From an uncultured Bacteroidia bacterium (lineage in GTDB: Bacteria; Bacteroidota; Bacteroidia; Bacteroidales; UBA932): a stretch of 34,193 nt of DNA. Below the pieces are notes generated by a model, which did no database searches, had not been told where the DNA came from, and was given only the letters and a program-made list of their open reading frames with translations. Made by a program: the position numbers and the translations under genes. Where the stretch lies: assembly GCA_902767465.1 (NCBI GenBank), contig CACXHM010000061.1, forward strand, positions 1 through 34,193, in the 5' to 3' direction. Below are positions 1 to 7,908 of this stretch, piece by piece; position 1 is the first letter of the stretch; each line of letters starts with the position of its first letter.

Positions 1-434
1 GCGCGTTCCGACCATATCTGGAGCTGATCCACAGCTGCCGCACGGAAAGTATCCGCCGCACCGAGAATCACTTTTTTGCCTTGGTTTTTAAACAGATGCG
101 CGAGTTTGCCTATGGTGGTGGTCTTCCCTACTCCATTCACCCCAACTACCAGAATCACGTAAGGTTTCTTTCCTTCCGGCAGCCCCTTCAGGGGATCACC
201 CCCTTTGGAAAGCAGGGCAGATATCTCTTCGCGAAGATAGCCTACAAGCTCATCGAAGGAAGTGTAGCGGTCGCGTCCGACACGCTCTTCAAGAGCATCT
301 ATTACCTTCAGGGTGGTGTCCACACCCATATCGGTCTCCACGAGAGCCTCTTCCATCGCGTCGAGGGTATCGTCGTCCACTCTCGATTTGCCGGTTATCG
401 CCCGTGAAATTTTCTGAAAGAAACTGAATGCCAT
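1..434 (-). CDS. ftsY: Signal recognition particle receptor FtsY (N-terminal part, cut by window edge)
   Basis: FtsY is the membrane-associated SRP GTPase that receives ribosome-nascent chain complexes for co-translational insertion. The first 144 residues are visible. A short helical N domain (about residues 1-85) leads into the G domain with the P-loop GVNGVGKTT at about 98-106 and the SRP-GTPase block DTFRAAAVDQL at about 128-138, which is nearly diagnostic for the FtsY/Ffh family. The N domain starts almost at residue 1, without the long acidic A domain of E. coli FtsY, so this is the compact NG form; the N-terminal sequence favours FtsY over Ffh. The ATG at 434 is preceded by AGGA and lies about 23 bases inside a strong Bacteroidota-type promoter. 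The gene runs out of the window at base 1. It is a core gene and marks the boundary of the accessory region. Confidence 0.95.
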   Translation of the reverse strand, partial: MAFSFFQKISRAITGKSRVDDDTLDAMEEALVETDMGVDTTLKVIDALEERVGRDRYTSFDELVGYLREEISALLSKGGDPLKGLPEGKKPYVILVVGVNGVGKTTTIGKLAHLFKNQGKKVILGAADTFRAAAVDQLQIWSER

Positions 435-456
435 TCCTGGTAAAAACTATAACCCA

Positions 457-488
457 CAAAGTTACTTTCAATCGAGCAAAAAAGCAAA
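457..488 (-). promoter_or_regulatory. Bacteroidota-type promoter of ftsY
   Basis: Read on the minus strand, TTTG (485-488) is followed after exactly 20 bases by TAACTTTG (457-464). This matches the known Bacteroidota housekeeping sigma consensus TTTG / TAnnTTTG with normal spacing. Transcription would start near 450, giving a leader of roughly 15-20 bases before the ftsY ATG at 434. It indicates that ftsY is not read through from the large operon at 573-13028. Confidence 0.75.
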
Positions 489-496
489 TCCGCTTT

Positions 497-530
497 CAAT
501 AAAGAAGCCGGCCCGGGAAGGGTCGGCTTC
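497..530 (-). terminator. Rho-independent terminator of the six-gene susC operon
   Basis: An 11-bp stem (504-514 with 520-530, one G-U pair) closes a 5-base loop. Read on the minus strand it is followed by TTTATTG. It lies about 40 bases after the stop of the GLUG-repeat lipoprotein and just upstream of the ftsY promoter, so it should separate the two units. The arm sequence is very like that of the terminator near 31854. Confidence 0.75.
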
Positions 531-572
531 GATTGGTTTTTGAGATTCCCGGAAAAACCGGAAATGTCAAGG

Positions 573-3356
573 CTAGTCCATGGTGTCGGCAAAGACAGGA
601 TGTCCGGCCTCACCGGTCCAGTTGTAATAAACATTACCGGCACCGACAGAGTAATTCTGCCACTCGTTCAGGGCATCCATCAGCTTGTCGCACACTTTGC
701 TGTTCGCCGTGATATTGATTGCAAGCGTACCATCCGCAGGATCGAAAGAGCAGACAGTATCTGTCCTGTTAGCTGTTCCTGCAGAGCCAACCATTTGACC
801 ACTAAGGACTTCATTTGAAGAATAACTATAGTGGACATAGCTCATGTACTGCAGCCCGGCAAGTCCTCCGAGATATTTTAGGGCATCGGTAGCAGGAGCA
901 GACTTATCAGCAGGTCCTACATAACCACCATTGTAGTTATTCTGGAAATATGTATTACCCCACAAATAGCCGGCAATACCACCAACGTACGGATCTGTAA
1001 GCGAGGCTGTTGAATAAACGACGTCTCCGTCATTGTAGCAGTTATGGATCCAAAGCTGATCGGTATTCCGATAAGTCGCGTTAGTACTATTCGATCCAAG
1101 GCCGCCGATAATTCCGCCGGCGACAGTGCCGCCAGATGTTGTCCTAGTTCCGGTTATAGTTCCGTGATTAGCGCAGTTCTTCATCTGAAGGCGTCCGACA
1201 AACCTGCAGAAAGAGTATCCTACGATACCGCCAACCCTGAAAGGTCCGCCGGTTACATCACCTTCATTGACACACTGCAGAATATAGCTGTACGCAGGCT
1301 TTGCAAGATTGCCATGATCATGCATAAGGCCAATAATACCACCAGTATTGACTGAAACAGATGTAACCTTTCCAGAATTCCTGCAATTAGATACCGTAGT
1401 GGAACGATTGCCGAATCTGACAAGGCTTCCGATTATACCGCCGGTGCCAGGGTTATGGCCGCCAATTCCACGAGGGAACGTCTTGCCGGTTCCGTCGGTA
1501 TTTGCTGCAATCTCACCCGTATTGACCAGATTGTCAAAAGAAGGAGTAGCACTATTACTGCCATTGGCTATACCAATGATACCACCGATTCCAAGCTTTC
1601 CGACAACTTTGCCGCTATTGGTGCAATTCTTGATTGCGCCGGCAGTATGAACCCATCCGATTACTCCGCCTGCAGCAGAACCAAGGCCCATTTCCATCTG
1701 TCCGGAGATATTGCCACCTTCATAGTATCCATTTCCGGTAACATTACCGCTGTTGGTAAGACCATCGACATCTGTCCAATATGTTACACCAACGACACCT
1801 CCAACCTTATTGAACCCCTCGACAGAGGCAGTATTGGAGCAGTTATTCAGTTTTGAGTTCTGGGTCCATCCAGCTACACCGCCGCTTCCGTTTGGATAAT
1901 TTCCAGCAGAATAATTATTTCCGGCAGGGAAGAACATTCCTGTTCCGGCAGTAGCTGTAGATTTTATGGCTGCAGTGTTATGGCAATTGGTGAGTGTAAC
2001 GTTGTAGTTATATGCACTGACGCCTGCCACAGTATTATTACCAGTGACAGCCCCGCTATTGTCACAGTCCTTGATATCGGTATATCCTGCATACCCTGCA
2101 ACACCTGCAATATAATTACCTTTCGAGGTTACAGCCACGTTGGCCTTAATATTGGTAAGCGATACACGTTTCGCGCTGGAACCTTCGCTGGAACCAACCA
2201 CACCGGCAGCGTAGTTTCCGTCTGCCTTAACCACACCTTCAACCTCCAGATCGGCAATAGAAGAACCAGCCCCCAATTCACCGAACAAAGCGACAAAATG
2301 CTGTCCCTTTGGATCCTTGGAATTGACGCCGTCAAGATCAACCTTAATCTTGTGGTTGTTCCCGAGGAAATGTCCGGAGAACGGAGCCTGTTCGTCATCG
2401 GAAATGTAGAAGCCGATGGGAGTTGTGACCGGATTATCAACCATATCGCACTGCAGGCTCACATACTGATCTTCATAGGATTTGCCAAGGTTGACGGAAG
2501 CTGCAAATGCACCGAATTCGCCAGCATTGGTAAGAAGGAACGGGTTGGATTCGGTTCCCTCACCGGTAAGTCCGCTGGTAAGTTTGTCGCCAATGACACC
2601 GAGATCAAATATCTTATTGATTTCAAGGGTGTTTTTCACACCGGAAGTGAGGGTCTGATAACCACCGTTTCCACGAAGAGCAGTAATGGAGAGACCGGGA
2701 TCGATTTCCACCGGAGCGGCAGCAACAAAGTAATCGCCGTCAACACCTCCGACCGCAACGGTAACGCTCTTGGTAGTGTCGTTAGCTACGGCTGCAAGCG
2801 CAGGAGCCTCACCGGAAAAATCTACGGAATAAGCTCCGACCAAAGCATTCTTGGATGCAATCTGGAGCATTTCCACCACGTTGCCGGAATTGACATTCAA
2901 TTTCAGGACAGAGGTTACGTTCCGCATGGAAAGAGTAGTCCCGACAGCTTTTGCGGCACAGATATTGGCGTCGGCAAAACGGCCGGAAGTCGAAGAGGGT
3001 ATCCTGATTTGAACCTTCTTATCTGCAACACCTTCCGCTGCGCTTACAGGGTAAACGGCGAAATACGAGGTATCCTTCATCTTCACCTCAACGTCGAAGG
3101 ACGTTTTTCCGTCCTGATCGGCGGGAACTTCTACGTCAACGGTGTATTTGCCGTCGGAATTGAGGATCCTGACCTTGTCTCCGGCAGCCCAGGCAGTTTT
3201 GCCGTCAACAAGTTGGGTTCGGGTTGCATCGAAAGCGAGAGTAAGGGTAGTGGTTTCGGCGGGGTCGCCGGCTACCGGGGCCTCCATCTCAGTCCTTTCG
3301 CAAGCAGCAAATGCAAGAAGTGCTGCAGAAGCAAGAAAAATATATAACTTTTTCAT
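573..3356 (-). CDS. Surface lipoprotein, fimbrillin-like N-terminus plus about 13 GLUG repeats
   Basis: 927 residues, probably a surface-exposed lipoprotein with an adhesive or binding role; no catalytic motif is seen. The signal peptide ends in lipobox LLAFAAC (Cys19) followed by an acidic stretch. Residues about 35-255 resemble the fimbrillin-like/Mfa-like domains of Bacteroidota (TRTQLVDGK...W..GDKVRI, then a SYFAVYP segment). From about 265 a segment like ESNPFLLTNAGEF leads into repeated GLUG-type units between about 350 and 870, each with a pattern like GG(V/I)(I/A/V)G followed by NC.N.G.V. I count about 13, as expected for a right-handed beta-helix. The C-terminus (LMDALNEW...W.....PVF) is typical for such proteins. 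It is last in the six-gene operon, 25 bases after the SGNH-like gene and just before a terminator. The family has diverse contexts (IgA1 protease-like and adhesin proteins), so the ligand is unknown. Confidence 0.8.
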   Translation of the reverse strand: MKKLYIFLASAALLAFAACERTEMEAPVAGDPAETTTLTLAFDATRTQLVDGKTAWAAGDKVRILNSDGKYTVDVEVPADQDGKTSFDVEVKMKDTSYFAVYPVSAAEGVADKKVQIRIPSSTSGRFADANICAAKAVGTTLSMRNVTSVLKLNVNSGNVVEMLQIASKNALVGAYSVDFSGEAPALAAVANDTTKSVTVAVGGVDGDYFVAAAPVEIDPGLSITALRGNGGYQTLTSGVKNTLEINKIFDLGVIGDKLTSGLTGEGTESNPFLLTNAGEFGAFAASVNLGKSYEDQYVSLQCDMVDNPVTTPIGFYISDDEQAPFSGHFLGNNHKIKVDLDGVNSKDPKGQHFVALFGELGAGSSIADLEVEGVVKADGNYAAGVVGSSEGSSAKRVSLTNIKANVAVTSKGNYIAGVAGYAGYTDIKDCDNSGAVTGNNTVAGVSAYNYNVTLTNCHNTAAIKSTATAGTGMFFPAGNNYSAGNYPNGSGGVAGWTQNSKLNNCSNTASVEGFNKVGGVVGVTYWTDVDGLTNSGNVTGNGYYEGGNISGQMEMGLGSAAGGVIGWVHTAGAIKNCTNSGKVVGKLGIGGIIGIANGSNSATPSFDNLVNTGEIAANTDGTGKTFPRGIGGHNPGTGGIIGSLVRFGNRSTTVSNCRNSGKVTSVSVNTGGIIGLMHDHGNLAKPAYSYILQCVNEGDVTGGPFRVGGIVGYSFCRFVGRLQMKNCANHGTITGTRTTSGGTVAGGIIGGLGSNSTNATYRNTDQLWIHNCYNDGDVVYSTASLTDPYVGGIAGYLWGNTYFQNNYNGGYVGPADKSAPATDALKYLGGLAGLQYMSYVHYSYSSNEVLSGQMVGSAGTANRTDTVCSFDPADGTLAINITANSKVCDKLMDALNEWQNYSVGAGNVYYNWTGEAGHPVFADTMD

Positions 3357-3381
3357 ATTTCTTTCGTTTTGCGGTTAGACA

Positions 3382-5355
3382 TTAATTCCATTTCCATTCG
3401 CCGTTGCCATAATCCTCGAGTCCGCCGAAATTGAAAGCGGCAGCCTTGGGAACAAACACACTGACAGCAGAATCAAGTTCTTTCATGCCGTCGGCATCAA
3501 GGGTAGCGTTCTTGCCGTCGGATGTCAGCTTGTTGATATTGAATGCGCGGAAGTTGTAGTTGGCGACAAATGCACCGTTAACGACCGTGATGGGATCCTT
3601 GATGACACCGGGACGTGCCGATGACTTGGCACCGAGTTTCTCCCATCCTTCGGGACGGATCTGGTAGCCATCCTTTATAACTATCAGGGTTCCAACGGGG
3701 AGATAATCGCGGCCTACGATATTCGTCGCGGCAAACACATCCAGGTTGGCATCTCCGGTCTTGCCGGTGAAGCCTGCGATAATAGTCGAATTGCTTCCGG
3801 AATTGTAATATGCATTATGAATGACATTAAGTGGCAACTCGACATAGTCGTCGAGATTGTACTCTGCAGCCGTAGCAACAGCACGGAGATCTTCATTGGG
3901 AACGAGCAGCGTGGAGGGAGCGCCTTCAACTGCAGCGGTTATGGCGACGGGCTTCGCAACTGCGTTGTTCACCGCCTCCTTGATTGCCGGGAGATACCCC
4001 TCTTCCCACCTGAATCCGGCAGGAACATAGGTAAGGGTGTCGATATCCTTGCCGGTGATGGCCTTTGCCCAGGTAAGTGAAGCTGTGAGGCGGCCGATAT
4101 TGTTGGAAAGGTGATATCCGTCACGGGTAAGGTTGTCGCCCATGAAACTGGTGCGGAGGTTCTGGATAGCTGTTCCTGAAGGGATGACACCTTCGATCTC
4201 TTCGGATACGGCAACCTTTGCCCTCAGCGCATTTACGATTGCAGCATACATATCAAGCTGGACACCGCCATATCTGGCGAAATCATCATGGGTGGAATCA
4301 CCCTCATAGGCCCATGTCATGTGCCAGAGAATAGGGGTGAATTCGCAGTAGTTGCGCACTGCAGCGATTACATTCTCAAGATAGGGATCGTATGAAGAAG
4401 GTACGCCGGAAAGGCCGCTGACCTGCTGGACGGTGATGTAGTCCCAGTTATCGCCAACGAGCGCAGTGTCCGCAACGAACTTTTCGGTAGTGGTCCATTC
4501 GCCATTTTCGGTATAATAGTAGGTGTATGCCCCACGGGGAGTCTCACCGCCGGAAAGATTCTCGGCATGGGTCTCAAGGCTGCATCCGCCGATGTAAAGG
4601 TTTCCAAGGCAGATCTTGGTGTAACCGAGGCGGCTGAGGATGGGATAGAGATTTTCCATCGCATCAGCGCTGAAGCTGTTGCCGATGGCGAGGATGCTGA
4701 TGGCATTGGGATCGGTGTTGGCCGCTTTCTGTGTAAATATCACGGTAACCGACACATCGGCTCCTGTAGAGCAGCTGAACACTACGGAACCCTCGCGGGC
4801 TTCGCCGCTGTCGTTCAGATCGAATTTGACGGCGTATCCGCCATTAACCTCTTGCAGGGCATGTATCCATGAATCGGCAGGAGTGGCAACAATATCGTCA
4901 TTGCTGGTGAGCGGCACCAGGATAGTGTCGCCGCGGGGGTTGATATGGATCGGACCTCCCTCATAAGAAATAACCGGGGCACCAGGACCCTGAACGACTG
5001 CGATGTTCACGCTCTGCTGGGTCCCCTTGATAGTTACGATACCGCTACGCTCTTTGGCAACAGGGTTGGCGGTGTAATTGAGGACGACTTTATGCTCTTC
5101 AAGAACAACCGGCTCCTGAGCCCTGGTTTCCTCATAGAAGAGCCATTCCTGTGCATCCTTGGCAACGAATACCTCGAATGCATAGTTTGCCTGAACGGGA
5201 ATCTCGACAGTTCCCCTGTCCCCTCCTACATGAACCGTAAGATCGGCGACCTCTATCACTGAAGGAGCGGGCAAGGTCTCTTCTTTCGGTTCTTTTTTGC
5301 AAGAAAGGCTCAGCACGGCCACAAAGGCCAGAATAGCTAATAAACTTTTCTTCAT
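3382..5355 (-). CDS. Lipoprotein with two BACON-like domains and a DUF4886 SGNH hydrolase-like domain
   Basis: 657 residues. Lipobox LSLSC (Cys19) followed by Lys/Glu-rich sequence. Residues about 30-125 and 128-212 look like two BACON-type Ig-like modules, which in this phylum usually act as spacers or mucin/carbohydrate binders. Residues about 219-500 match DUF4886, an SGNH-hydrolase-like family: GNSFS with candidate nucleophile Ser227, a GG.SLETH segment near 256-263, TVQQVSG near 308-314, and RDGYH with Asp412 and His415 as the D-x-x-H pair. About 150 further residues form an unassigned C-terminal domain. If active, it would be a surface esterase or acyl hydrolase, and it is the only apparent enzyme in the six-gene operon. 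It sits 24 bases after the DUF4998 gene and 25 bases before the GLUG gene. The substrate is not predictable. Confidence 0.82.
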   Translation of the reverse strand: MKKSLLAILAFVAVLSLSCKKEPKEETLPAPSVIEVADLTVHVGGDRGTVEIPVQANYAFEVFVAKDAQEWLFYEETRAQEPVVLEEHKVVLNYTANPVAKERSGIVTIKGTQQSVNIAVVQGPGAPVISYEGGPIHINPRGDTILVPLTSNDDIVATPADSWIHALQEVNGGYAVKFDLNDSGEAREGSVVFSCSTGADVSVTVIFTQKAANTDPNAISILAIGNSFSADAMENLYPILSRLGYTKICLGNLYIGGCSLETHAENLSGGETPRGAYTYYYTENGEWTTTEKFVADTALVGDNWDYITVQQVSGLSGVPSSYDPYLENVIAAVRNYCEFTPILWHMTWAYEGDSTHDDFARYGGVQLDMYAAIVNALRAKVAVSEEIEGVIPSGTAIQNLRTSFMGDNLTRDGYHLSNNIGRLTASLTWAKAITGKDIDTLTYVPAGFRWEEGYLPAIKEAVNNAVAKPVAITAAVEGAPSTLLVPNEDLRAVATAAEYNLDDYVELPLNVIHNAYYNSGSNSTIIAGFTGKTGDANLDVFAATNIVGRDYLPVGTLIVIKDGYQIRPEGWEKLGAKSSARPGVIKDPITVVNGAFVANYNFRAFNINKLTSDGKNATLDADGMKELDSAVSVFVPKAAAFNFGGLEDYGNGEWKWN

Positions 5356-5379
5356 AAATATTGATAATTAAATGGTTAG

Positions 5380-6591
5380 TTAGTCTGTTTTTCCGGCGGC
5401 ATACCCATAAGCTTCGAACTCGTAGAGATCGAGGAAGCCATTGGTATTGTCGTATGAGTTCTTGAACACTATGGCTATATATCTTCCGCTTACCAGTTCG
5501 GAAGGAACGGCTTCCTGAACCGCATCCAATTGCGACAGATACGAACTTATCAGCGGAGTTCCGAAAACGGCCGCATAAGAATCCCCGGCATTGGGGTTCA
5601 GCGGATCGTCGCTTACATAAATCTCGTATGTACGGATACGCCTCAGGCTCTTGTTATCGTCGTCAGGATTCTGATAGAAACGGAATGTGCTGAAAGTCAT
5701 TACGTCATCACCGGTTTCCTTGGTATCTATCACAAAAATCTTGGGAAAAACTTTCTGGTACGAAGGGTCGTTCGTACTCATCCATTTATGGTTGTCGTCA
5801 TCGGTGATGCCGTCGATTGCAAGCTGCGGAAGATAAGGTGAACGGGTCTGGTTTGCCGTAACCGTGGCAACCGCCTTGCTGATATCTATATTGTACGAAA
5901 TTGGAACCGCGGATTTTACCCAGTTGTTGGTCCAGACGGTATCTATTCCGTTCTCGGGGCAATACGACGACTGGTACTCAAAGAACTTTCCTTTGAGTGC
6001 ATCGGGGAGCCTTATACTGGTTTCATCCGCATTGAGCGTTTCGTCGAGTACTACCACATTGCCGGCGCTGTTGCGATAACGGAACTTGGTGGATGTCATC
6101 TCTCCGATAGGTGTTCCCATCGTAATGACGGCATCGCTTCCCCGCATTTCCGCAGTCACGACACGTCTTTCCGCATGTGTGGAAAGCCATCCGTCGCCAT
6201 AGGGCGAGACAGTGATTTCATAAGGCAGGGAGCGGTTGCCGCTTTCGTCGAAATTGACGATACTGAAAGTGTAGGAGCGGTCTTCGAGATTCTCCACCCT
6301 CGCACTCAGGCGCCCGTTCTCGGCTGCAGCATAATCGAGGCTGAGCGAATCCCTTCCGCTGTCCCAGTAAAGCCGGACCAGCTTTACGGCCGGATCGAGG
6401 GGCACGGCCCAGGAAAGTTCCACCTTAAGGTAGCCGGAAAGGGTCTGAACCTCCTGCACCTTTGCAGGATAATTGTATCCTCCTGGCACGATGTACTGCC
6501 TGTAGGTATCGTCCTGCCTGTCGCATGAGCATACCGCAAGGCACAGCAATGAAACAAGGATATATATTCTTCTATTCATCTTCGTATCCAT
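5380..6591 (-). CDS. DUF4998 lipoprotein with C-terminal F5/8 type C (discoidin)-like domain
   Basis: 403 residues, probably a surface glycan-binding protein. The signal peptide carries lipobox AVCSC (Cys23 from the first ATG) followed by Asp-rich residues (CDRQDD). Residues about 38-225 match DUF4998, a two-module Ig/FN3-like region common beside SusD in Bacteroidota loci. Residues about 235-400 look like a discoidin-type carbohydrate-binding domain (PQLAIDGITDDD..KWMS, a loss-of-loop strand pattern, ending GRYIAIVFKNS...LYEFEAYGY). The ATG at 6591 directly abuts the TAA of the upstream gene (TAAATG), implying coupled translation; a second in-frame ATG at 6579 (MNRRIY) gives a more normal signal peptide and is a plausible alternative. 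It has no enzyme motif and probably works with the neighbouring SusD-like and DUF4959 lipoproteins in substrate capture. Confidence 0.82.
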   Translation of the reverse strand: MDTKMNRRIYILVSLLCLAVCSCDRQDDTYRQYIVPGGYNYPAKVQEVQTLSGYLKVELSWAVPLDPAVKLVRLYWDSGRDSLSLDYAAAENGRLSARVENLEDRSYTFSIVNFDESGNRSLPYEITVSPYGDGWLSTHAERRVVTAEMRGSDAVITMGTPIGEMTSTKFRYRNSAGNVVVLDETLNADETSIRLPDALKGKFFEYQSSYCPENGIDTVWTNNWVKSAVPISYNIDISKAVATVTANQTRSPYLPQLAIDGITDDDNHKWMSTNDPSYQKVFPKIFVIDTKETGDDVMTFSTFRFYQNPDDDNKSLRRIRTYEIYVSDDPLNPNAGDSYAAVFGTPLISSYLSQLDAVQEAVPSELVSGRYIAIVFKNSYDNTNGFLDLYEFEAYGYAAGKTD

Positions 6592-7893
6592 TTATTCTAC
6601 AGGAAGTCCATAAGGGGTGATTTCACCGATCTGGACCGCCATGGTTTTAAGACCGCTGTTGTATGTCATGAAATTATCGACAAAAACAACACGCAGATAC
6701 CTGACGGCATCGTTGGCATGAGGCCATTTAGCAACGTCGAGGTCGAAGTCGTTGCCGGCATTGAAATACTCGCGGTCCTCTACGGTAATTGTTCCTACCG
6801 AGCCGTCTTCCTCATAGCCGGAAGGCTTGTATTGCGTAAAAGTCCCGAGATGTACCCAACCTTCCTCGAACCCGTAAGGGTTGTCATCAGTCTTGGATAT
6901 CTTTTCTCCGGTAGGATTCTCTTCCTTGACCCAGCCCCAGAATTCAAAATCGCGGGGATGGGCGTCGCGCCAGATGTTGTAGTCGATACGCGGCAGCGTA
7001 TGGATTCGGCTGAGGTGAGCCGTCTGTCCGAGTCGGATGGTGAGCCAGCATGGACGCGGGGCTTCGTCGCAGGCGAAAATGTAGGGAGACTTGGATTGTC
7101 CGGAGCCATCCCAGAGTGCCTTCACCGGATAATTTGAACTGGCAGCCTTGCAGTTGTCGTCAGGAAGACTTGCATCTGCAAAATTCTTGTTGTCGAGCTT
7201 ATATTCAGGGATTGGCGTTGCCTGGAATCCCATCATTTTGGAAGTATTTCCCCAATGGTCGCGCACGTAAACGGCAAACAGCGCTTCAACGGGTTCCAGG
7301 TTGCGCCTGGTCAGGTAAACCTTGTCACTCGCGGTGAAAAGGGTTGTCACCTCGACCCATTTGCGTTGTTCAATAGGAAGGGACGCGTCGGAAAGGTCCT
7401 CGTCGCGGAGAAGCACTACGGCAAGGTCGGACTTGGAACTATTCCCTTCGAGATATATCTTTACCCCGCCGTAGGTTTCTGTAACGTTGCACGAAACCAG
7501 GTTCACTGAAGCCGGGTCAGGAGTGAAAGACATGTGCTCGGAAGCGGATTTGACTTCGTTGACATTGAAAGTGCAAAACTCGACGTCATGCTCCTCAGTA
7601 TCGGCAAAGCCCTGGATAAGCAGACTGTCGACATAACGGGAAACTTTCGTGGTGATGGTCTCGCCATTACGGACATACGTGGCGATAGTGCCGCGCACAT
7701 TGTTGTCGTCGGGATAGACGAACTCGAACACTGCCCCTCCGGCGATGGTACGGCGGAGAGACACGCTCACAAGCGGCTTCGGCGACGGAACGCTTCCGTC
7801 GGTCGGAATCATCCTCACAAACTCATCATACCCCGAATTGCATGAGCAGATGGCGAGAATGCCGGACAATATAATATAAAGATACTTTTTCAT
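6592..7893 (-). CDS. DUF4959 / DUF5126 / DUF5000 surface lipoprotein
   Basis: 433 residues. Lipobox AICSC (Cys18). The domain order fits the well-known Bacteroidota architecture: DUF4959 at about 20-120 (VFEFVYPDDNNVRG..A.Y, then a V..Y.DSL...GF pattern), DUF5126 at about 125-225 (an FN3-like module with FAVYVRDHWGN), and DUF5000 at about 245-430, a discoidin-like domain (ALWDGSG, LTIRLGQTAHLSRI, RDFEFWGW, VRYLRVVF). Such proteins typically lie directly after susD and are regarded as accessory surface glycan-binding proteins; that role is family knowledge and not shown here. It starts 15 bases after the SusD-like gene and ends flush against the DUF4998 gene. No catalytic residues are recognisable. 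Confidence 0.85.
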   Translation of the reverse strand: MKKYLYIILSGILAICSCNSGYDEFVRMIPTDGSVPSPKPLVSVSLRRTIAGGAVFEFVYPDDNNVRGTIATYVRNGETITTKVSRYVDSLLIQGFADTEEHDVEFCTFNVNEVKSASEHMSFTPDPASVNLVSCNVTETYGGVKIYLEGNSSKSDLAVVLLRDEDLSDASLPIEQRKWVEVTTLFTASDKVYLTRRNLEPVEALFAVYVRDHWGNTSKMMGFQATPIPEYKLDNKNFADASLPDDNCKAASSNYPVKALWDGSGQSKSPYIFACDEAPRPCWLTIRLGQTAHLSRIHTLPRIDYNIWRDAHPRDFEFWGWVKEENPTGEKISKTDDNPYGFEEGWVHLGTFTQYKPSGYEEDGSVGTITVEDREYFNAGNDFDLDVAKWPHANDAVRYLRVVFVDNFMTYNSGLKTMAVQIGEITPYGLPVE

Positions 7894-7908
7894 ATCACAG
7901 CCTGTTTA

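Noticed and set aside
1300..2300. Possible DNA-level tandem repeat or recombination hot spot in the GLUG region
   Set aside because: The repeats are clear in protein but the DNA units differ in length and sequence; no near-identical tandem copies are visible.
1980..3347. A 455-codon open frame on the plus strand inside the GLUG-repeat gene
   Set aside because: It is antisense to a lipoprotein with clear signal peptide and repeats; its apparent repeats only mirror those of the real gene.
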